From Microbacterium sp. zg-Y818 (lineage in GTDB: Bacteria > Actinomycetota > Actinomycetes > Actinomycetales > Microbacteriaceae): DNA of 64,000 bases. Below are positions 10,204 to 16,892 of the stretch, in pieces (position 1 is the first letter of the stretch; each line of letters starts with the position of its first letter). A program made the translations under genes and the position numbers. The notes beneath the pieces were generated by a model that saw nothing but the letters and a program-made list of their open reading frames with translations, did no database searches and was not told the DNA's origin. The stretch lies in NCBI RefSeq assembly GCF_030246905.1, contig NZ_CP126741.1, positions 620,001 to 684,000 on the forward strand. The letters are read 5' to 3'.

Positions 10204-10284
10204 CGCAACTCCTCAAAAACCGCCCTGGCGAGGCCGGAATCCAGTCGGTGGCCCGGCCGACCGTGCGTTGTTGAGGAGTTACGG
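10204..10284. repeat. 81-bp inverted-repeat element A3
   Basis: This third copy lies 149 bp upstream of the nuclease start codon, so the gene is bracketed. The left end is CGCAACTCCTCAAAAACC, the right end is TTGTTGAGGAGTTACGG and the centre is CCGGAATC. The gap 10055-10345 holds only this element and GC-rich sequence, including a GGCGCC-rich hairpin overlapping the stop codon of the hydrolase gene to its right. Confidence 0.85.
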
Positions 10285-10345
10285 CGCGCGCCGGCCTTCC
10301 CCGCACCTGCGGCGGCCCCGGCGCCCGGCGCCCCGGCGCCCGCGC

Positions 10346-11119
10346 TCAGGGCGCCGATGACGCCGCGAGCCCGCCGAGCTCTTCGGCGACCAGCGCCCGC
10401 ATGTCCTCGTCGCTGATCGTCGGCTCGCCGTCCCCGGGCTGCGCGCCGTAGTCCCCGAACGACGCGTGCGAAGCGCCGTCGATCTCCACCAACTCGGCGT
10501 CGGCGGGCAGCAACCCTCGCGCGTCGGCGATCTTCTGCGGCGTCGACAGGCCGTCCTCGCTGCCCGCCAGGCTCAGCACCGGCAGGTCGGAGTCGGACAG
10601 ATCCGTCGCGCAGTACGAGGCGAAGAGGGCGAGCCCGTCGGCGTCGTCGGCCAGCTGGCACGCCCGCACGCCGCCCAGGGAATGGCCGCCGACGATCCAC
10701 GTGTCGACGCCCGGCGCGAGGTCGGTGAAGGTGTCGAGCCCTCGCGGGTCGAAGAACGCCAGGTTCAGCCACGGCTTGGTGATGACCACCGTCCGGTCGT
10801 TCTCCGCGGCGGCGCCGGCCAGCAGCGCGGCGTAAGCCCACGGGTCGACCTTGGCGCCGGGGATGAACACCAGGCCGGTGTCGGAGTCGCCGTCGGCGGG
10901 GGAGAGCACGATCGCCGCAGAGTCGTCGGTCACGGTGATGCGCTCGTCCGCGCGCACCGCGTCCAGGGGGTCGGACTCCGCGGCCATGACACCGACCTGG
11001 CTCCAGATCACGACGCCGACCACGGCGAGGACCAGCAGCCCGGCGAGGGACCCGAGCACCCACCACAGCACGCGGCGGCCCCGCCGCCCGCGCCCGTGGC
11101 GGGTGCCCGGCGTGCTCAA
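10346..11119 (-). CDS. Membrane-anchored alpha/beta hydrolase
   Basis: This 257-residue protein has a basic N-terminus, one membrane segment at about residues 18-40 and an extracytoplasmic alpha/beta hydrolase domain. The nucleophile elbow is GGHSLGG, the acid is likely in AGSEDGLSTP and the histidine in DGASHASFGDYG, so the triad is complete. The substrate is unknown. The start is TTG at 11119, which overlaps the mtlD stop (TTGA). An ATG further in (MAAESDP) would remove the anchor and seems less likely. It is translationally coupled to mtlD, which is odd because no hydrolase is needed for mannitol catabolism; it may have been added to the end of the operon. Confidence 0.75.
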   Translation of the reverse strand: MSTPGTRHGRGRRGRRVLWWVLGSLAGLLVLAVVGVVIWSQVGVMAAESDPLDAVRADERITVTDDSAAIVLSPADGDSDTGLVFIPGAKVDPWAYAALLAGAAAENDRTVVITKPWLNLAFFDPRGLDTFTDLAPGVDTWIVGGHSLGGVRACQLADDADGLALFASYCATDLSDSDLPVLSLAGSEDGLSTPQKIADARGLLPADAELVEIDGASHASFGDYGAQPGDGEPTISDEDMRALVAEELGGLAASSAP

Positions 11120-12267
11120 CGCAGCGCGCGCTGTCGGGCCGTGACGACGGCCAGCACGGGAGCGAACAGCGGGTGGTCCGAGTCGAGACCCGTGACGGAT
11201 GCCGTGAAGGTCGCGGCATCCTGTTCGCGCAGCAGCCGCTGCATGTCGACCGACTGCGGGTCCTCGGGGTCGTCGAACTCCAGCGCGGCGCCCATCGCGG
11301 CCACGAGGCCGTCGACGGCGAGGCCGCGCTCGGCCGCCTCCGCAGCGGGCCCGACGAACCGCTCGTGCCGGGAGAGCTTGCGCAGCGGCTGCCGTCCCAC
11401 GCGCCACACGGTGTCGGGGAGCGCGGGGTTGGCGAAGCGTCGCAGGATCGTCTCGCGGTAGTCGGTGAGGTCGTCCGGGTTGAGGCCGTGCTTGGCGACC
11501 AGCAGCGCCGACGTCTCCGACAGCGCCCGGGCGACGGCCGCGACGATCTCCGACTCCTCCAGCGCCGCGGCGATCGTGTCGACGCCGGCACGCGCGCCGA
11601 AGTAGGCCGTCGCCGCGTGGCCGGTGTTGACCGTGAACAGCTTGCGCTCGATGTAGGGCGCCAGGTCATCCACGAAATGCGCCCCCGGGATCGAGGGCAG
11701 CTCGCCGCCGAAGGGCGGCGCCTCGATGGCCCACTCGAAGAAGGGCTCGACGGTCACGTCGACGCCTTCCCCCGGCGCCTGGGCGGGGACGATGCGGTCC
11801 ACCGCAGTGTTGGCGAAGACGGCGTGGCCGGCGATGGCATCCCAGCCATCCTCCGCCTGGGCGCGGATCTCGTCGCGCAGCAGGTCGGTGGCGTTGATGG
11901 CGTTCTCGCACGCCATGACCTTCAGCGGTGGGAGCGCGGGGTCGCGCATCGCGATGCCGGCGACGATGTGCGGTGCGACGAAGCGCAGCACGGTGGGGCC
12001 GACCGCAGTGGTGACGATGTCAGCCGTGGCCACCTCATCGATGACCGCCTGCGGGTCGGTCTGGCTGTTGATGGCGCGGAAGTTCGTGACCACCTTGTCG
12101 GTGCCGCCCTCGCCCACCTCGTGCACGGTGTAGGAGTCGGCGGCGTTGATCGCATCGACGAGGTCGGCCGCGACGTCGGAGAAGACGAGCTCGTAGCCGC
12201 CCTCGTGCAGCAGCAGGCCGACGAAGCCGCGCCCGATGTTGCCGGCGCCGAAGTGGACGGCCTTCAT
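11116..12267 (-). CDS. mtlD: Mannitol-1-phosphate 5-dehydrogenase
   Basis: This enzyme oxidises mannitol-1-phosphate to fructose-6-phosphate with NAD+. It has 383 residues, the usual length. The N-terminal Rossmann motif HFGAGNIGRGFVG (about residues 5-17) and the central segment KLFTVNTGHAATAYFGA are family signatures; the lysine of KLFTVNTGHA is the catalytic region of long-chain polyol dehydrogenases. Its ATG overlaps the mtlF stop codon by 4 nt. With mtlF and mtlA it forms the standard PTS mannitol pathway. Confidence 0.95.
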   Translation of the reverse strand: MKAVHFGAGNIGRGFVGLLLHEGGYELVFSDVAADLVDAINAADSYTVHEVGEGGTDKVVTNFRAINSQTDPQAVIDEVATADIVTTAVGPTVLRFVAPHIVAGIAMRDPALPPLKVMACENAINATDLLRDEIRAQAEDGWDAIAGHAVFANTAVDRIVPAQAPGEGVDVTVEPFFEWAIEAPPFGGELPSIPGAHFVDDLAPYIERKLFTVNTGHAATAYFGARAGVDTIAAALEESEIVAAVARALSETSALLVAKHGLNPDDLTDYRETILRRFANPALPDTVWRVGRQPLRKLSRHERFVGPAAEAAERGLAVDGLVAAMGAALEFDDPEDPQSVDMQRLLREQDAATFTASVTGLDSDHPLFAPVLAVVTARQRALR

Positions 12268-12704
12268 GATGCGTTGACCGTCGAGAGGAGGGTGTACAGC
12301 TCTTCCGGCGTCTGCGCCTGCTTGAGCTTGGCCACCTCGTCCTCGTCGGAGAACACCAGGGCGATCTGCGACAGGATCTCGAGGTGCTCGTCGCCCTTGC
12401 CGGCAATGCCGACGACGAAGGTCACGGGGTTGCCGTCCCAGTCCACGCCGCCGTCGTAGCGGACGACCGACAGTGCCGAGTCCAGGATCGTCTCCTTGGT
12501 CTCATTCGTGCCGTGGGGGATGGCCAGCTCGTTGCCCATGTAGGTCGAGACGGTCTCCTCGCGCTGCTGCATCGCGTCGTAGTAGGCGCCGGTCACAGCC
12601 CCCGCCGCCTGGAGGATGTCGGCGGCCTCCTTCATCGCGTCCTCGCGGCTCACCGAGCCCGGGTGGATGCGGACCTGTCCTACGTTCAGCACCTCGCGTG
12701 CCAT
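12264..12704 (-). CDS. mtlF: Mannitol PTS EIIA component
   Basis: This cytoplasmic protein accepts phosphate from HPr and passes it to the IIB domain of MtlA. It has 146 residues of the PTS_EIIA type 2 (fructose/mannitol) family. The phospho-acceptor histidine lies in GNELAIPHGTNE. The start codon is preceded by AAAGGGG. EIIA is separate from EIICB here, as in Gram-positive systems, whereas the Escherichia coli MtlA is fused. The 172-bp gap to mtlA contains a strong hairpin and an 18-bp palindrome. Confidence 0.94.
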   Translation of the reverse strand: MAREVLNVGQVRIHPGSVSREDAMKEAADILQAAGAVTGAYYDAMQQREETVSTYMGNELAIPHGTNETKETILDSALSVVRYDGGVDWDGNPVTFVVGIAGKGDEHLEILSQIALVFSDEDEVAKLKQAQTPEELYTLLSTVNAS

Positions 12705-12724
12705 GTCGTACCCCTTTCATCGGG

Positions 12725-12742
12725 CGGATGCCGCGGCATCCG
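12725..12742. promoter_or_regulatory. 18-bp perfect palindrome upstream of mtlF
   Basis: CGGATGCCGCGGCATCCG is perfectly self-complementary and lies 21 bp before the mtlF start, just upstream of its ribosome binding site. It may act as an operator or mRNA hairpin. It is also two inverted copies of GGATGCC, a heptamer that is abundant throughout this window, so it may reflect that motif rather than mtl control. Confidence 0.45.
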
Positions 12743-12831
12743 TCCCCTTCACTGTCTCAGTTCGCTCCTCGCCGGCCAGAGGGCTTGCGCTCTCTGCGCG
12801 GGCGTGGCTAGCGGTCGGAATGCGAGACGCC

Positions 12832-12865
12832 GCGGGGCCGGGGGCATGATGCCACCCGGCCCCGC
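12832..12865 (-). terminator. Hairpin between mtlA and mtlF
   Basis: An 11-bp GC-only stem (GCGGGGCCGGG with CCCGGCCCCGC) continues into a 5-bp GGCAT/ATGCC inner stem, 11 nt after the mtlA stop codon. No T-run follows. It may terminate part of the transcripts or protect the upstream mRNA, allowing unequal levels of MtlA and of MtlF and MtlD. Confidence 0.6.
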
Positions 12866-12876
12866 AGCTGTCTGTG

Positions 12877-14484
12877 TCAGGCTCCGTCGTGCTGCTCGCG
12901 CACCAGCTCCACGACCTCGTCGTACTTCGGCGAGTTCATGAAGTTGTCCACCGACACGTGGATCGCGTCCGGCGTCTGCCGGCGCGCCCGGTCGGTGAGC
13001 TGGTTCTGCGTGATGACCAGGTCGGCGGAGGGGTCGAGATTCGCGATCGCCTTGTTGACGACCGTGACATCGTCGATGCCCGCCTTCTTGATCTTGTTGC
13101 GCAGGACGCTGGCGCCCATCGCCGACGAGCCCATGCCCGCGTCGCACGCGAACACGATGTTGCGCACCGGCTTCACCGCGACGGTGCCGCCGCTGAGGCG
13201 CCCACCGGTCTCGGCCTCGGTCTCGAGGCGGTCCACCGCCTGCTCGCCCTCGCGCACGCCCTCGCGGTCCGTGCGGTCGGCGGCGCGCAGCGCGTCGAGC
13301 GAGGCCGACGACTTGCCCTTGTTCGCCGCGGTCTGCGAGACCGCGGAGGCGAACTTGTCGCCCTCGGCCAGCAGGTCGCGCTTGCGCGTAGCCCGCAGGA
13401 TGATGGATGCCACGATGAACGTGACCGCCGCGGAGAGGATCACCGAGAGGATGACCCCCACGTAGCTGTCGTTCGCGGTCTGTGCCAGCACCGCGAAGAT
13501 CGACCCCGGCGCGGCCGGAGCGCGCAGCCCCGCGCCGAACAGCATGTTGGTGGTGACACCGGTCATGCCGCCTGCGATGAGCGCGACGATCAGCACCGGC
13601 TTCATCAGGGCGAACGGGAAGTACACCTCGTGGATGCCGCCGAAGAACTGGATGACGGCCGCTCCCGGGGCCGACGCGCGCGCGGCGCCGATCCCGAAGA
13701 AGGTGAACGCGAGCAGCAGGCCGAGACCCGGGCCGGGGTTGGCCTCGAGCAGGAACAGGATCGACTTGCCGGTCTCGTCGGCCTGCGCGATGCCGAGCGG
13801 GGTGAGCACGCCGTGGTTGATGGCGTTGTTGAGGAAGAACACCTTCGCCGGCTCGATGAGGATGCTCGTCAGCGGCAGCAGGTTCGCCTCGACGAGCCAG
13901 TCCACCGCGTTGCCGAGGACGTCCATGAGGCCGTTGACGAGCCAGGCGACGGGGTAGAACCCGACGATGGCCATGACGAAGCCCCAGATGCCCGCCGAGA
14001 ACATGTTGACGAGCATCTCGAAGCCGGCCTTGATCTTGCCGTCCCAGAGCTTGTCGAGCCACTTCATCGTGTAGGCAGCCAGCGGACCCATGATCATCGC
14101 GCCGATGAACATGTGGATCTGGCCGAGCGGCGCCGCGCCCTCGGGCAGGGTCGCGTTGAACTGCGCGATCAGCGCGTCGGACCCGGCGATCGCACCCATG
14201 ACGGCGATCGAGCCGACGACGGCGCCGCGCACGCCGTAGACCATGTGGCCGGCGGTGTAGGCGATGATGATCGGCAGCAGGTAGTGGATGAACGGGCCCA
14301 CGATGGTCGCGAGGTCGGCGTTGGGCGTCCAGCCCACGTCGATGAAGAACGCCGTGAAGATGCCCCACGCGATGAGCGCGGGGATGTTCGGCATGATCAT
14401 GCCGGACAGGAACGTGCCGAAGCGCTGGACTCCGACCCGCGCCTTGCTGCCCCCCTGTGTGGCGGGGGCTGACGCAGTCGTCAT
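12877..14484 (-). CDS. mtlA: Mannitol PTS EIICB permease
   Basis: This membrane transporter phosphorylates mannitol during uptake. The 535-residue protein has the IIC membrane domain first (SGMIMPNIPALIAWG at about residue 27, then several membrane segments to about 350). A charged linker follows, then a C-terminal IIB domain from about residue 435 with the phospho-cysteine in VFACDAGMGSSAMG. No IIA domain is fused; MtlF supplies it. The start codon overlaps the stop of the EI gene (ATGA), so the whole PTS set is coupled. Mannitol specificity is inferred from the family and from mtlD and mtlF; a related hexitol is possible. Confidence 0.95.
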   Translation of the reverse strand: MTTASAPATQGGSKARVGVQRFGTFLSGMIMPNIPALIAWGIFTAFFIDVGWTPNADLATIVGPFIHYLLPIIIAYTAGHMVYGVRGAVVGSIAVMGAIAGSDALIAQFNATLPEGAAPLGQIHMFIGAMIMGPLAAYTMKWLDKLWDGKIKAGFEMLVNMFSAGIWGFVMAIVGFYPVAWLVNGLMDVLGNAVDWLVEANLLPLTSILIEPAKVFFLNNAINHGVLTPLGIAQADETGKSILFLLEANPGPGLGLLLAFTFFGIGAARASAPGAAVIQFFGGIHEVYFPFALMKPVLIVALIAGGMTGVTTNMLFGAGLRAPAAPGSIFAVLAQTANDSYVGVILSVILSAAVTFIVASIILRATRKRDLLAEGDKFASAVSQTAANKGKSSASLDALRAADRTDREGVREGEQAVDRLETEAETGGRLSGGTVAVKPVRNIVFACDAGMGSSAMGASVLRNKIKKAGIDDVTVVNKAIANLDPSADLVITQNQLTDRARRQTPDAIHVSVDNFMNSPKYDEVVELVREQHDGA

Positions 14485-16154
14485 TGCTGTGTCTCCTTCT
14501 GTCGGGTAGCGGCTTGCTGGGCCGCGAGGCGTGCCCCCGCCGCGTCATCGGCGGTGAGGGCGGCTTCGGCGATGCGCTGGGCGTCGTCGAGCGTCTGGGT
14601 GAGCAGGCTGGCGCGCACGTCGGCGAGGGCGGTCGGCGCCATCGACAGCGTCGAGGCCCCGAGTCCGACGAGCACGACCGCCAGCAGCGGGTCGGCGGCG
14701 GCCTCGCCGCAGATGCCCACGGGCTTGCCGTTGGCACGGCCGGCTTCGCCGACCTCCCGGATGAGGCGCAGCACAGCCGGGTGCCAGGGGTCCTGGAAGG
14801 CGGCCACCGAACCGAGCAGGCGGTCAGCGGCGAGGGTGTACTGGGTGAGGTCGTTGGTGCCGATCGAGGCGAAATCGGCCACGGCCAGGGCCTTGTCTGC
14901 CATGAGCGCGATCGAGGGGACCTCCACCATGACGCCGGCCATCTTCAGGCCGTAGTCGCGGGCGAGCTCGGTGAAGTACCGCGTCTCCTCCACGGTGGAC
15001 ACCATCGGCGCCATCACCCACACGTCGGCGTCCGTCGCGGCATCCGCCTGCGCCAAGGCCGTGAGCTGCTCGCGCAGGATGTCTTCGCTCGCCCGGAGTG
15101 CGCGCAGGCCGCGCAGCCCCAGGGCGGGGTTGTCCTCGTGGGCGTCGTTGAGGAAGGCCAGCGGCTTGTCGGCGCCGGCGTCGAGCACGCGCACGACGAC
15201 CTTCTTGCCGGGGAACGCCTCGAGCAGCCGGGTGTAGGTCTCCCGCTGCTGTTCCACGGTGGGAGCGGAGTGGGAACTGAGGAAGAGGAACTCGGTGCGG
15301 AACAGCCCCACGCCCTCGGCCCCGAGCGCGACGGCCTCTTCGGCGCCCTCCGGCTTGCCGAGGTTCGCCAGGAGCGGCACCAGGGTGCCGTCGGCGAGAG
15401 CCCCGGGGGTGATGGGGGCGGATGCCGCCGACGCGCGGGCGTCGGCCCGGTTCTGGGCCCGCGCCAGGTCCTCCGCAGACGGGTCGGTGACGACGACGCC
15501 AGCAGCGGCGTCGACGATCACCGTCTCGCCGTCGGCCAGCTCGGTCGCGCCGGCCGCGCCGACGACCGCGACGATCGCCTTCTCGCGGGCGAGGATCGCC
15601 GTGTGCGACGTGGGGCCGCCGTCGCTGGTGACCAGTGCCAGCACCTTGTCGAGGTCCAGCAGAGCCGTGTCGGCCGGAGCGAGGTCGCGCGCCACGAGCA
15701 CGAACGGGTGGCCGGGGTCGGGCACGCCCGGCGCGGGCACCCCCTGCAGGTGGGCGATGACCCGCTGGGCGACGTCGTCGAGGTCTGCGGCGCGCTCGCC
15801 GAGGTAGCCGCCCATGGCGGTCAGCTGCTCGCGGAACGACGCGAAGGCGTCGAAGACGGCGTACTCGGCGGTCTTGCCCTGCGCGATGCGCGCGTCGACC
15901 TCCTGCAGCAGCGCGGGGTCCTCGGCCATCATCGACTGCGCCTCCAGCACGTCGCGGGCGGCGCCTCCCGCCTGCGCACCGCGCTGCTCGAGTTCGCGGG
16001 CCACGGCACTGACCGACTCGCGGGCGCGGGCGCGCTCCTCCTCGGCATCCCGTGTGCTCGCCGTGTCGGCGGGCGCAGGGAGCGGCTCGGCCATGCGGGC
16101 AACGGGACCCTGGGCCACGCCCAGTCCGATGCCCACTCCGCGCAACTCGCTCAT
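14481..16154 (-). CDS. ptsI: PTS enzyme I (phosphoenolpyruvate-protein phosphotransferase)
   Basis: Enzyme I takes phosphate from phosphoenolpyruvate and gives it to HPr. The 557 residues contain the active-site histidine in SDGGPTSHTAIL, the PEP-binding GLFRTEFLF block, IGTNDLTQYTLA and the C-terminal GICGEAAADP cysteine. I chose the ATG at 16154, five bases after GAAGGAG; an ATG at 16175 overlapping the HPr stop codon would add seven residues. General PTS genes are often elsewhere on the chromosome, so their place inside a sugar-specific operon is notable. It may be the only EI of the cell or a dedicated copy. Confidence 0.93.
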   Translation of the reverse strand: MSELRGVGIGLGVAQGPVARMAEPLPAPADTASTRDAEEERARARESVSAVARELEQRGAQAGGAARDVLEAQSMMAEDPALLQEVDARIAQGKTAEYAVFDAFASFREQLTAMGGYLGERAADLDDVAQRVIAHLQGVPAPGVPDPGHPFVLVARDLAPADTALLDLDKVLALVTSDGGPTSHTAILAREKAIVAVVGAAGATELADGETVIVDAAAGVVVTDPSAEDLARAQNRADARASAASAPITPGALADGTLVPLLANLGKPEGAEEAVALGAEGVGLFRTEFLFLSSHSAPTVEQQRETYTRLLEAFPGKKVVVRVLDAGADKPLAFLNDAHEDNPALGLRGLRALRASEDILREQLTALAQADAATDADVWVMAPMVSTVEETRYFTELARDYGLKMAGVMVEVPSIALMADKALAVADFASIGTNDLTQYTLAADRLLGSVAAFQDPWHPAVLRLIREVGEAGRANGKPVGICGEAAADPLLAVVLVGLGASTLSMAPTALADVRASLLTQTLDDAQRIAEAALTADDAAGARLAAQQAATRQKETQQ

Positions 16155-16174
16155 CATGTCTCCTTCGTCGTTCA

Positions 16175-16447
16175 TCAGGCGTCGTGGTCGGTGGCCAGCA
16201 GCTCGGCCAGGGTGTCGAGGACGTTCTCGGCGCCGTCACCGTCGGCGGTCAGGGTCACGTAGTCGCCGCGCTCCACGCCGAGCGCGATGACGCCGAGGAT
16301 GCTGGCCGCGTTGGTGGGCGCACCGGCATCCTTGGCGATGGTGACGGGGATGCCGGAGTCCTTGGCCGCCTGGGCGAAGAGCTTCGCGGGGCGAGCGTGC
16401 AGACCGTTGGTGGAGCCGACGCGGACGGTGCGGGTGATCGCGCTCAC
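16175..16447 (-). CDS. ptsH: Phosphocarrier protein HPr
   Basis: This small carrier moves phosphate from EI to the EIIA proteins. It has 90 residues with the active histidine in GLHARPA and a conserved serine in the AASILGVIALGV segment, equivalent to the regulatory Ser46 region of Bacillus HPr. The GTG start overlaps the stop of the upstream IIB gene (GTGA). No HPr kinase gene is seen in the window, so use of the serine is uncertain. Confidence 0.93.
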   Translation of the reverse strand: MSAITRTVRVGSTNGLHARPAKLFAQAAKDSGIPVTIAKDAGAPTNAASILGVIALGVERGDYVTLTADGDGAENVLDTLAELLATDHDA

Positions 16448-16764
16448 AGGACTTCCCTTCCTTCCAGGGCGCTCTGCACGAAGGCGAGGGTGCGGGAGCC
16501 GTCGCGGTCGCTGAAGATGTCGTCGGGTAGCAGCACCACCGCGGTGCCGCGGGGAGCGGCCTCTCGGCGGATGTCCTCGAGCGCGTACGTCAGGTGCGGA
16601 CCCACCAGCACGACGTCGGCGCCGTCCAGATCGATCGGCAGCGACTGTTCGGTGCCGGCGAAGGCCGCGTACGGCAGGCCGCGATCGTGTGCCGCATGGC
16701 GCACACGCTGGGCAACGAACGTGCTGGACGCGCCCGCGGCGCACACCACAAGGATTCTCATCAT
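16444..16764 (-). CDS. Orphan PTS EIIB-like protein (lactose/cellobiose type)
   Basis: This 106-residue protein begins with a beta strand leading to the phospho-cysteine loop ILVVCAAGASSTF, the pattern of PTS_IIB of the lactose/cellobiose family. It heads the operon before ptsH, ptsI and mtlA. No matching IIC or IIA gene is in the window, and MtlA already has its own IIB domain. It may therefore serve regulation, for example as a phospho-signal to the divergent MtlR-like activator, or work with a IIC encoded elsewhere; both are inference. The start is supported by GGAGGAGG 4 nt before ATG-ATG. Confidence 0.82.
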   Translation of the reverse strand: MMRILVVCAAGASSTFVAQRVRHAAHDRGLPYAAFAGTEQSLPIDLDGADVVLVGPHLTYALEDIRREAAPRGTAVVLLPDDIFSDRDGSRTLAFVQSALEGREVL

Positions 16765-16808
16765 CGTGCCTCCTCCCCGGACATCTTTCTCAATACCGAG
16801 GCCCGGGA

Positions 16809-16839
16809 CAACCCAGGGTTGCTTCCGCGGGGGCGGAAG
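16809..16839. promoter_or_regulatory. Paired inverted repeats between the PTS operon and its activator
   Basis: The 128-bp divergent gap contains CAACCC-A-GGGTTG (16809-16821) directly followed by CTTCCGC-GGGG-GCGGAAG (16822-16839). Both are perfect dyads. Their position between the divergent operon and the MtlR-like gene makes them candidate operator sites for that regulator. Confidence 0.5.
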
Positions 16840-16892
16840 GTTCTGCCCGTGTGCGTGGTTGACTGAAGGAACCGACACCGCAAGGGATCCCC

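Noticed and set aside
8935..10284. 81-bp elements as ordinary Rho-independent terminators
   Set aside because: Both arms are 60 bp apart, no T-run follows, and copies lie both before and after the same gene. A terminator role for single copies cannot be excluded but does not explain the set.
8935..10284. 81-bp elements as insertion-sequence ends or a MITE with target duplication
   Set aside because: I saw no matching short direct repeats at the outer edges of A1, A2 or A3 and no transposase gene in the window.
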